A stretch of DNA of 64,000 nt, from contig HG738140.1 in NCBI GenBank assembly GCA_000499405.2, forward strand, positions 7,715,560 to 7,779,559. The letters run 5' to 3'. This DNA is from Onchocerca volvulus (taxonomy: Eukaryota > Nematoda > Chromadorea > Rhabditida > Onchocercidae). Under the pieces are notes generated by a model. The model had not been told where the DNA came from. It saw only the letters and a program-made list of their open reading frames with translations, and did no database searches. This document shows positions 13,801 through 24,594 of the stretch, one piece after another; within the stretch, counting starts at the first letter, position 1, and each line of letters starts with the position of its first letter. Position numbers and translations under genes: made by a program.

Positions 13801-15049
13801 AGTAACGTTCATTATTTTTCTAATTTCTAACCCTCATGTTTGATAAAAATAGATGCATAAAAATAATCAGAGTTTCTATTCCATGAAATATCACAAGTTC
13901 TCTTGTTTCTGAAAAAATTGTTTTGCAAATTGAAAATTCGACAAAATTGTTGAAGGTCTTGTTTCCCAGCAAAGTCAACAAAAATTGACTTCAATACCAA
14001 AGAAATCTACCTTGTCACCAGATCAAAAATTTGCTCTTTGCTGCAGTAAACAAAATCTTTCACCATCTTGTCAACTTATATGCAATTATGACACAATTAG
14101 TGATCGATCAGTGAGTGTTTCATTTGTTTGTAGCTGATTATAAGTTATCTTTAGTCGTCTATTTTAAATTTCATAACAGTTTAATTTCCTCTAAATTGAA
14201 ATATTGATTAAACAATCAAATGAGTGCATTTGTTTCATTAATTTTCTTTGCTAATTTTTTGAAACTTGTTTTGAGAATCCCAAATTATATGAAAAAGCAA
14301 TCGGTTGAAGAATATAATATTATAGATAGAATAAATCCAATTTTATCAATGATTTGTTACCTTAAAGTTTACTTTAGCTTATTAACGCGGTAATATTTAA
14401 TCAATGTCCCGGTAATCAGCTCGAAACGGCTTTCAACTGTGCCACTTCCATGGTGTGTTCTTTTTTTCAAATTAAAGTTTTAATCGATTTAACATAAAAA
14501 TGATCGGTTTATCAGATCTTGAATTTTTCGCCTTCAAAATTATGTGCTTTTTTGAAACTCAAGTTTTTGAGATTCAAAAATTAATTCGAAACTTTTTGAT
14601 CTGCTTTTTGCAATAAAGGGACAGAAGTGGCAGAGCGATATGTTGATGTATGAAATTATTAACAAATTATTCATAGCTTCTTTTATCTAAAATAATTTAA
14701 AATGAGTAAACTTTAGTAATCCACGCAACATACTGTACTACTTCGATTGTTTGTAAGTTTTTGATCATATCAAGAGTTACTGTAGAGAATATCATGCAGT
14801 AAGTTTTGCTCGCACTTGCGATTTTTATTATCCATCAAATGAATATTACAGGTGGATCATTCCGCTTGTTGCATAAGAAATGGTATCGAAACATTCAAAA
14901 ATGGTCATTGCATGGTATTTTGCACTACGCATCGTGGCAATCCACGTAATATAATGCAGTACCTCGATTGTCTGCAAGTTTTTAATCGTATCAAGAGTTG
15001 CTATCGAGAATATCACGTAGTAAATCCGAATATTTACGGTGATTTATAA
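10896..15049 (+). CDS. Secreted DB-module (Pfam DB) protein
   Basis: A nematode extracellular protein with a C-terminal DB module, a cysteine-rich domain of unknown function. Exons: 10896-10979, 11497-11617, 11857-12024, 12291-12353, 12486-12595, 13312-13464, 13723-13801, 13956-14110, 14378-14452 and 14852-15049, about 401 residues. The start encodes a signal peptide (MMQRLLTLFLWLNYC). The middle is rich in proline, glutamine and tyrosine. The last three exons encode the DB module with 12 cysteines (CC, SPSC, ICNY, NQCP, NCAT, ACC, GHCMVFC, LDC, SCY), consistent with six disulfides. Junctions from exon 6 to the stop are firm. The ends of exons 3, 4 and 5 are uncertain: weak donors at 12025 and 12596 were picked to keep frame. 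The intron after exon 2 contains a tRNA gene. The biological role is unknown. Confidence 0.82.
11632..11713 (+). tRNA. tRNA-Ser (anticodon GCU)
   Basis: This 82-nt gene has a perfect 7-bp acceptor stem (GATCAGG against CCTGATC) and discriminator G. The A box is TGGCCGAGTGG, the anticodon loop CTGCTAA reads GCU, and a long variable arm typical of serine tRNA (GGGG..CCCC) is followed by the B box GAGTTCGAATC. There is no intron. It lies inside intron 2 of the DB-module gene on the same strand, 14 nt after that intron's donor. Confidence 0.96.
14717..14802 (+). pseudogene. Degenerate copy of part of the DB-gene last exon
   Basis: This stretch is roughly 80% identical to 14939-15024 in the true last exon, about 220 bp downstream. 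It is preceded by an acceptor-like CTTTAG, but the frame matching NPRNI..YLDC is broken: TAA stands where the functional exon has the CAA of CLQV. It lies in the last intron. It appears to be a relic of a tandem partial exon duplication. Confidence 0.75.
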
Positions 15050-18000
15050 AGCATAGAATTGAAGGAAATTTTGAATAATTCATTAGATCGTAGAGTTAAT
15101 TAAATATTAAACAACATGTATTTATTCTTAGTGTATCTTCGAAAGAATAGCGAAGATTCATGATACTCTCTTCACTACCTGAAATGAAAAGAAAAACATA
15201 TATATCATCAAGAAGGATGAGAAAATTTTCGGTTTTCAGTTTTTCTTTTTTTTTGTGATTAGTTGATCAAAGTGATCAATGCTTTTCTTATATTTGTCAA
15301 TAAGACATTTTTAATAGATGTTTTGTTTTCAATTTCGATATGTTTATGAAATTTATTTCCTTTTTATATTTGCATTGATTGTCTTTTGAATCTCTCATAT
15401 CTTCTATTTTTAATAATTTCACTTTTGTTTCAAATGTCGGGTTCTTGTTTTTGAGAACAGAAAAGTTCTGAAAAATTGAGAATTCCAAAAATAATTCTGC
15501 AAATGGAATAGTTTCATTTTCTATCAGTCATGTTAGAATTTGCTGAAAGAAAGTATCATTCTTAAATTCGTTGCCTTATTCAGATATCCGAACTACTCAT
15601 TGTTCTTAGGTCATTTCAATTCAATTTTTTCATTTATAGGAAATGAGGACGCATTCCTATATGAATCATTTCATACTAACAATACAAATTGTTTTTTCCA
15701 TAAATCTAATCTACTTATTAACTAACCTCTCGAAAATTTTGCTTCAATTAAAAAACATATTTAATCAAACATGCTAACTTTCAAATATTAATTTATATTA
15801 ATATAATTAATTTTACTGATCTATCATATGCAACATATTGAAATCCTCGAGATCTTTTTTTAAACAAGCGCAAATAATGAAAGCTTTATTGAATTCAAAT
15901 CAAACAGATATGATACGATAATCTTGACTTCTCGGTGACACTGCTTTTTTTTTCAACAATCTGTCATCCAAAAATGGTTCTCATAAAAGAATAAAACTAG
16001 TACATCGATTTAAGAAAAGATTTGGCTTCATTTTTGAATTTGGTACTGAATATAAATAAGTTTTCATTCATCCAAATTAAATGAATATCCTCATTCACCT
16101 AAATTAAATGAATAAAGAGTTCATTTTAAATATCTCCCAGTCCGATCATCGGTGGATTATCCTGGAGTATAGAAATCGATTGAAAACTTGACCTTAATCT
16201 GCCATTCAATGAAATGAAAACAAAAAATTTGAAAAAACATTCGATATTAAAGTGAATTACAGGAATCAGTGACATTTGATGAAAGTTGTGACAATTTTAG
16301 ATATGGATGAGGACAAAAGGAAAATAAAGCAATTAATGTTTTTTGAGGATGACGGATATCTGCCATTCAGAGTTACTTGGAAAACACAGTTGTTTCATTG
16401 TAATGTTTGCTGAAGTAGATTGTATAAAAAAAGAAATGATTATATCGACATTTACTCTAGAGGATGCATTTCTTGTGAACGAAATTGAGAGAAATGGAAA
16501 AATGGAACAAATAAATTGGAAGCACTGCAGTTGAGAAAAATAATGAAAAATTTTTTCTGAATTGAAATAATGAAACTTCTATCAACTGCTTCGGAACGAT
16601 CAGTGATAATTGCCATCAAGAAAATGATACGACGACAGTCGATGGTCTCTTGGCTATTAATTGCTCTCTAACAAATTCATTTAAAGATCACATAAATCAT
16701 TTTTAATGTTATATGATCAAGATTTCAAAAGAAACTTAAAAATTAAATTCCAGTATTTAATCACACATAGATACGATGTGATCTAGCATAACGATTTAAA
16801 ATATCATGAAAAAATTAGAAATATTTTGTAGACTACAAATATATTAACAAATCCTTTGCTAGCGAAAGGAAAATAGCAATTAATACTGATTATTGAGAGG
16901 GATAATGGCATTAAAAAAAAAAAAAAAAAAACTTTTTCGCCTTTTTTTCTTTTAATGCCACTATTCCTCTCGATAATCATACTGAAACCGATACTAATTA
17001 CCATCTTAGAATATCACCACAGAATTAAGTGATTGGAGAATTCAGATGTCAATATTTCCCGTCTCAAGAGTACTGAATATGCTTAAAATAATGCCGAGAA
17101 GGTTGGAGAAATATTTCAAGATGTCCAGAATACAAAGAACGGCATAGCTGACAAAAGATCATTCTTTCCAGAAACAATCTATACAGTAAATAAAATCTCA
17201 CTGTGCATTAGTTGCAGAATAAGGATGTAAGGTAACAAAATAGCACCAAGAAGTCTTTCATCGTTCAAAAGACGATTCACTCAAATTGTTCAATAATGCA
17301 GTTTGAAATGTCTATAAATTTTCATATATAGCAAAATTTTAAAAGTACAATTGAACGATCTTGAGAGACTGGAGATGAAAGGAGCACATATTATAATTTC
17401 AACAGTCTTCCTTTCAGTCTTCGATTTAGATTCAATACTGTCCTCTTAAATGATTATTTCTTATTCACTATTGTTCAAACGGAATTTACAATTCGTAATA
17501 AAACGAAACACTGCGACCACTACAATTGCAATCAGTGTAAACGTGAATACTGTAATCAAAGTAAAACGAATATTTGTGAACACTCTGTTTCTGATTAATT
17601 TTTATTCTATGCGTTATAATGGTATGAAAATGAAGTAACGATTGCTGCCTTCAAGAGAAGCGATTAATTTACGAAACAAGCCAAGGAATACCATAGTAAT
17701 TGATTGATTCCCAACTATTTATTCTCAATTCTGTTCCTTCCTTAGTTCTATCATTTCTAGAAATTGCGAAACTTTTTCAGCTCTTTAGCTAAGCCAAAAT
17801 TAAGCACAAAGAATGTTGAGATAAAACAAGTGACGTAAGTCATAAAATGAACCAATGGTATGGAAAAACGCTGGCGCTCACAAGAAGAAACGAAAAGTGT
17901 AAAAACGTATCCGAAGCATTGAACTTTGGACAAAATAATGAATAAAGCTAAATGTAAAATATAGCTTTATTATTTTGTGACAATATCAAGTAATAATTGA

Positions 18001-18319
18001 AATAAGATGTGTGGTCTTCATTTTAAATGCTTACCAGATTTCTGAACATTATGTCTTATTCGAATATTCACAAAACCAAACTTGCAAATGTTTAGTTCAA
18101 GATCGAATCCTCAATGAAGCAAATGTCATATTTAAATATGATGCTATGTGACAACATCTTGAAACATAAAAAGTGACATGTTTATGACTATTTCACCGAA
18201 AAAAAAAATACTTGGAAATTTTGGCAAGAAATTTGATCGCACAATACACAATACACAAAATAGAACAATGACTGTGTAAAAAGGCTGATTAAAACAGAAA
18301 AGTGAGGAGAAAAGTTTTG

Positions 18320-18350
<31 letters not shown>

Positions 18351-19372
18351 AAATAGAAGGGTGACAGGTAAACAATCAACAACTTGGCTATCAATGTTGA
18401 AGCGATATAAACAGCAACGATTTCTTCCTTTCTTGAATGAATTGGAAATTTGAGAAAAGGATTGAAATGAATTAAAGTGCTTAATTACTAAAATACAGGG
18501 AAATTCATAGAAATATAAATACATTGTACTTAAAAAAAATTTAAGTATGAGAATAACTTACTTCTCGCCGAACAGAAAGGAATTAAAAAATATACCTGAG
18601 TATGAAAACGATGTGGATAGAAAATAGACCATGAATAATCATTTAATTATAAACAGTTATAAAATAAAATGAATGCTTTAAAAAAATATCAACTTCTGCG
18701 AGAATACTATTGAAGGAGCTTTCAAAAATTAAATTCAAAATATAAATTGATTCTTTAAAATATAAATTAAATAAATCATGATTCAACAGAAGATGATATT
18801 TTATAGTAGTTAACGAATAAAACATGATGTTATTTCAGCAAACATATAAGATATCGATTGAAAAATAATCAATTGAACAGGTAATATGATACACTAAAGC
18901 TAAGATAGATGAATAATAATTAAATATGAGCAATAATATTAAATTCCAAATACAAAGCACCTGATATGATACATGGAAAAAGAGCAGATCAATCAGTCAA
19001 AAAACTTGGCTAGTGAACTGCTCATTTAGCTCATTTACAGTCATAAAAGTCTGAAATTTCTCAGATTTGTTACTGAAATTACAAAATACGATCAAAGTTT
19101 AAACAAAATGGTATATGGAAAGAATTTTGAGAAAAAATGTTTGTGATTTAGGGCGCGAAGAAAATTCGGGAAGAGCTGTGAATCTTTAATGGTTCTGAAA
19201 GTTTACCCATACTCATAAACAAAACCAAGCTAACATCAAATATCAAAATACCAACTGCAACCATAACTATACTCTATCTTATGATACTTTTGATATTAAA
19301 GGCAATGTGTTGCTTAAGGACAATGAATGAATTCCCTTGAGCAACACCTTCCAAAAAACGAATATTTTTTTA
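15050..19372. other. Intergenic between convergent genes, no gene supported
   Basis: This separates the 3' ends of the DB-module gene (+) and an unrecognised gene (-). Its open frames consist of lysine, phenylalanine or serine-rich low-complexity sequence. It includes a foldback at 16887-16980 and a run of about 30 T at 18320-18348. Confidence 0.65.
16887..16980. repeat. Imperfect foldback around a poly(A) run
   Basis: The left arm at about 16888-16916 (TGATTATTGAGAGGGATAAT then GGCATTAAA) is matched in reverse complement by about 16949-16979 with few mismatches. The loop contains a run of A followed by CTTTTTCGCC. It resembles a small MITE or foldback element, but no target-site duplication is established. 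Confidence 0.55.
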
Positions 19373-22300
19373 TCAATGAACTTCCTTAATCATATCGCTA
19401 GTTGTTGCTGGTCGAGATAAAAGTTTTATTGGTTGGGAATGCGACTGTCGACAATTCGAGACGACATAGTTTGTGGGATCTAAGTCGTCATCATCGCCAG
19501 AGTTTTCCAGAGTTTTTTTCGAAATTGACAAAATTTTAAATGTCTGGAAAGTAGATGGAGCGGATTCTGAAATACGATCATCACGACGCATATGATAAGA
19601 ATTTGGTTCCGAATTGGGTATAATATGAGAATTTGATTCCGAACTGGGTATATCGATAAGTTCTGTATTGGTCGCCACACTGGTCACAGTACGATATTGC
19701 ACATCATACTGTCGATGTTTTTTTACATCTGCAACTAAATGAATTACGAAATATGCAAAGAAATTTCGAAACAAAAGTTGCAAAAAGTTGCAAAACGGAA
19801 ATGAATTTGATCAGCAAACAGAAAATATTTGAGATTTTACTATGTTTTAAATTAATTAGTACATTAAACCAGAAAAATTTGAGATTCTGGAAATTTGCAG
19901 AATATCACAACAAATTGACCTGGTTGTAACGTCGTGTTATCACTTCCAGATTGGGTCAATATCATTTGATTTAAATTATGTTGTTCCATCAAGTTTTGCT
20001 GCGGACTATTATTAGCGCTTGCCAAGTTTGTAATGTTTTGTGGCATTGCAGGAACTGCTATCGAAAGATTCGGTAAATTCTCGGATTTAGAAATAAGGTT
20101 GTTCGCGGATGATCTTGATGATTCGTCATGATTCATCTTCTTATCATCCATTGTTTGTTTATTATCTTTGTTACGTTTCGGCCAGACAAACCATTTTGGA
20201 GTTTCTTCAATTTCGATACGCTGAAACAATAATAATACTGAGTGTCTTGAGTATTTGAATATATATGGGATGTGTTAACAGTTCATTCTTTGCATAGAAG
20301 AATATAATTTTCATACAACTGGGGAATTCACAAAATATTTACGAAATAAGTTGCCGAGAACAAATACTTCAGTAGATAGTCTATCGCACAATAAACAACT
20401 TATTCTCAATGTAAACATATAATAGTCGATAAAATGATATGACTGTTGTTTATTTATCACTCTGAAATCATTATTATTGATTTCATGTCGTTCAGTTTAT
20501 TCCACTAATTCATAACATTTTCAGTATAACTATATGAAATGAATATTATCTATTTCCCTTTTGGATCAGCTTTTCTTTAGAAAAAAATAAACTTTATAAT
20601 CGTTACTTATAAGTGGTACATTGTGTAGAATAGAGATCACTGCAAGTTACGACTTCATCTAGTCAAATGATCACTTTGTTAAGTCTATTAAGAATAAAAA
20701 TTGTTTACAGCTCGGAATAGATAACATCTCAAGTGCATACTTCGTTGGTCATTTGACAATAAACAAACATTGACCTTGGATTTGATGATCGATGTGTTTC
20801 AAAAATGATTAATAATCATTGTTATTTTCGACCCATTCCAATCATTCAATAGCTATACTTTCACTTAAAAGTGAAATAATTTCATTGTGATTTCTCTTAT
20901 TGATTTGATGTATGTTTATCGAATGAATGATAACTTTTTTTGATTAAATTAATTAGATCAGTTGCATCTAAGTGATGATAAATATGCTATAGATGTTTGT
21001 CAATATAATCACGAAGACTATAGCAAATGGTGTCAAGTGTAGACAGCATAGAAATAAACAAAAATAGAAGATTTTCGAAATTTCTCATAAATTTTGGAGA
21101 TGAGATTTTAATTTTCATAAAAAGAAAACATTTGGAGAAAATATATCGCATTCAACCAATCAAGCGGACCGAAAACTCTTCACCAAATAAATTATGTTGA
21201 TAGTAATTTTCTATCCTGTTTAATATAATCTATAACAATTTTTTTTGGAATTTTAAGGACTTCATAAGAACTTGTAGCATTTCCCTTAAAAATCTCAACG
21301 TAGGCTTCTGCAGGTTAAGAGCTTCAATTATCAGCTCAATGAATCAAATGAAAAATTAATTATTGTAAACGAGGAGTTTAAAGATCAAGAAGCGCGATGA
21401 TAGTTTCAAAGGAACCAACAAGCTGATAAACATGGCCAAGAGGATAAAAAAACTTTTCGCTAAAACAATAAACATACTTGCCACTAAAAGGATAAACATA
21501 TTTACCGCCAAAACGATAAACATGTTTGCACCAAACGTTCCGATTAACAGATAAACAAAGTGAGGCGACATGTTGTAGATCAAGAAAGGAGGAGGAGATC
21601 CGAAAGGATTTAAAAGGCAGGATTTTGGAGAAGAAAGAGTTGGAGTTAAAGTTCAGGTTCGGAGCAATAATTCGATAATTCGATTTCAAGTTTGATAGTA
21701 AACGACAACAGTGGTGATGTCATAAAACGTACTATATGTGCGAGAAATATTCGAATGAAAAGTGGCTTGCAACAAGTTTCATAGTAAAAATGAAGAATTT
21801 TAACAGTAACATTTAGGTCGACGGAGTTAAGTTCTTTTTAAACGTGAAATAAAACAAAAGGTCTTTGTTCAAAATATAAGTCCAGGCGAGAAAATCATGT
21901 TAACTCACACAAAACTAATAATTCATATGACAAAAAATTACTTATTTTCTCAATCAAATCACTCATTTAGTAAAAAAATGTGAAAACTTTTTCGAATTTT
22001 CTAAATCTCTCTTTCTTTAATCATATATATTATTATAAATATTATACGTGCAGCATCTTTCTCACAAATATCTGATATATGACTATCATTCATGATCAGG
22101 ACAATAATAAATTTTGCAGAATTTGAAAAATTTGATTTGAAATCTTTTTAACTAAATCTATGTAAAACATAAAAATTTATTTTTCCCAGATTTTTTGAGA
22201 AGCTGCCTTTCTCCGATTTTTTTATTTTATAAGAAATGCTTTTACTCTTACTATGACAACTTTACAGTTAGTCTTAATCTTGTTCGAAAAGTTAAAATCT

Positions 22301-22752
22301 CAAGTTTTGAATATAAATGATTTCAGCTTGAAAGAACTGTGGTAAACTAATTCAATTCCTGTTAATTTTTCCGGTAGATCTACAATTTAAATTTTGATAT
22401 TTAAAAAAGTCTTCTTCACTTTTCCCATCGTTGAGCACAATTGCAATAAAACTTTTTGTGAGATACTGTTCCATCATCTCGAAGAATACTTACACATTTA
22501 CATTTGATAAAAAAGTGATACCTTGAAGTGAAAGTCCCGTTTGGGCAAAGCACCAACTGAAGGCTTGGTACCGCCAGGTACCATCAAACTTTTGTCAACC
22601 ATGACATCACTGCTGGAACACGGTGGTCGTGCTGAATTGTTCGTTGCAGCAACTGTGGTAAATTCAGTACCATTCTTGCCGATGTTGTTGTTGTTATGGA
22701 TCACCGTATTGTTAGCACTGTAGTTGTTGCACGAAGCCATTATCACTGCCAC
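19373..22752 (-). CDS. Unrecognised low-complexity, probably disordered protein
   Basis: Three exons: 22752-22522, 20220-19920 and 19728-19373. They sum to 888 nt (295 residues), all GT-AG and in phase; intron 1 is about 2.3 kb. I do not recognise the protein. Residues 1-60 are rich in Asn, Thr and Ser (an HNNNNIG tract). About residues 78-95 include IEIEETPKWFVWPKRNK, the most conserved-looking block. The middle is Asn/Gln/Ser-rich. The last exon has a short internal repeat (IPSSESNS, IPNSEPNS), an acidic DDDDLD run and C-terminal DMIKEVH. No signal peptide, membrane segment or cysteine pattern is visible. A second in-frame ATG lies four codons downstream of the first, so the start could be either. 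A regulatory or nuclear role is possible but not shown. Confidence 0.72.
21356..21690 (-). repeat. Dispersed repeat copy A, with internal 24-bp tandem units
   Basis: Read on the minus strand, this stretch shares segments with 38900-39160 on the plus strand. The shared pieces are a TTTTAAATCCTTTC block, a CTCCTC block, TTTTGGCGGTAAATATGTTT and TCGTTTACAATAATT-like ends. Copy A also contains four to five degenerate units of about 24 bp resembling ATGTTTATCGTTTTGGCGGT. It lies in intron 1 of the unrecognised gene. It may be a solo LTR or a non-autonomous element; no coding sequence is visible. Confidence 0.55.
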
Positions 22753-23486
22753 TTTTGAAGTTTTTAGTTTTATTCTAAAGTTTTAGACCAAAGAAATTGA
22801 CCTGCAAAACAAATAATTTAAAATTCTATTTCAAATTAAAATAAAAAAAAAATGCGATGTTCGAATCGATGCAGAAAATTTAAATTTATTGAAACATAAG
22901 AAATTTTGTTTACTAACTTATAAAGTCATATTTATTCTCATTCAGTTTTGGAATTTCATGAAGAGAGGACGAAAAATTTTGGGAATCTTAAAATATGCAA
23001 AATAAAAAGGCGAGAAGTGCTGCAAATAAGATTTTTTAATAATAAAAATCAAAATCCAACCACCGGGAAATTCATGAATCAAAGATAGAAATTTATTACA
23101 GAATTTTATATTAATGATATCTACAGTTCAATAACTTGCTAGCATGCGTTATTTAATGCCTTATTAAAAACCCCTTATAAAGATATATGAATACTAAAAA
23201 ATTTAAAAAAAAAAATAAATATGATCGAATTCGATATAATATTCTATATTCGTAATAAGATCCATCAAATAATTTCCGTTTGAAATCTCTATGGATTTAA
23301 TTAGCGCTCAAAACATAAGAGATGAAAAAAGAAAGGAAAGACTTTATAAATTCGAAATATATTTTATTTTTGGCATTGGGATGAATTACGACTAAAAATA
23401 CGAAAAGTTAAACCGGAACTGTATTGAATAACATCTCGCTGGCATGAATCGCTGAAATATGATATAAGTACCGATTGAGCGCAGTG

Positions 23487-23575
23487 ATGTCGTATCTCTT
23501 CGAAGAGTTACCTTTACGGCAACATTGAAATGTCACATCTCTTCGAAGAGTTATCTTCGAAGGCAACATTGAAAA
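23487..23575. repeat. Tandem duplication, about 44 bp x 2, with 12-bp palindrome
   Basis: Units start at 23487 and 23531. Both contain the perfect palindrome CTCTTCGAAGAG and end in GGCAACATTGAAA. They differ at several positions in between. Confidence 0.85.
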
Positions 23576-24464
23576 CAAATGCTAGAGATCGAGGCAAAAC
23601 TGAAGAGGGTTCTAGACATGTGTAAGAAATTTCAAATATATTATGTGACCTTTCTGATCTATCGACGTATCCATTTATCAGCTTACCTGGTTCATGTAGT
23701 TTTTGAAGTTCTAGAATATATGGACAATTTTAGCTCCAATATCTTCAAAAGGTTCTAATCTTCTACGAAGTTTGCAATCGGCCATTATCTAGTATAATTT
23801 GGATAAGACGTGAAAGATTTTTGAAAGAAAGGAACAAATTTTGCAGAAGTTTTAAAAATTACGAACTTCAAGAAATTTATTTTTTTGATTAAAATTTGAA
23901 AATATCAAATAAAAAAAAACTTAGTTCAATGGATTTTCAACTTCGCTGAATTGAAATGAAAGTATTTTAAGAAGTTCAACTATTTCAAAGTGAATATGAA
24001 AATTTGCATTCGACAATTGTGCAATACAATGAGTAAAAAATAAAATTAAGACTTTAAAAATTTATTAGTAATAATTTCTGGCCATCAATATAAGACCACT
24101 TTTCATTGCACTTAAAAAAAAAAGGAAAAAACAATAACGAAAGATGAACTATGGAATCTTTCCATAATTAGAAACGACTTCGATAATTCCGGCTGTACGG
24201 GAAATGAGAAGTGAAAAGCAAAATGATGAAAATGTCATTCCTGACCAAAAGGATCATTCAGGAGATACGGTGATTTATCATGAACAGGAAAGAATGATAG
24301 GGAGCTGTTTAACATGTTTTTAAATGACATCATCTTTCTCGTCTTTTCATTCCACAATAAGTGAATTATCTGCAATTTCCACTTCAATTTATTCTCGAGT
24401 ACTGAAGAGTAAAAATTGTCCACAACTGAATAAACAATAATTCTTTATTAGGTATTTTAATACA

Positions 24465-24594
24465 TGACGTAAGTACGTCATTTATATGAAGTTGTGATGT
24501 CATGTAATGAGTTGAAGTGTTGAAGTGACACAATGGATATTTTCTCGATGAAGAGGAACTTCCAAATACGTCACTTTAACTTACTGCATGACGT
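24465..24594. promoter_or_regulatory. Cluster of CRE-like bZIP motifs
   Basis: Five TGACGT/ACGTCA-type motifs lie within 130 bp: TGACGT at 24465, ACGTCA at 24475, TGATGTCA at 24495, ACGTCA at 24568 and TGACGT at 24589. The first two are nearly palindromic. CREB/ATF-family factors are known to bind such motifs. No adjacent gene is recognised, so regulatory function is speculative. Confidence 0.35.

Noticed and set aside
18144..18524. Minus-strand frame of 126 codons
   Set aside because: It is held open by a long T/A homopolymer encoding poly-lysine and has no conserved motif or splice context.
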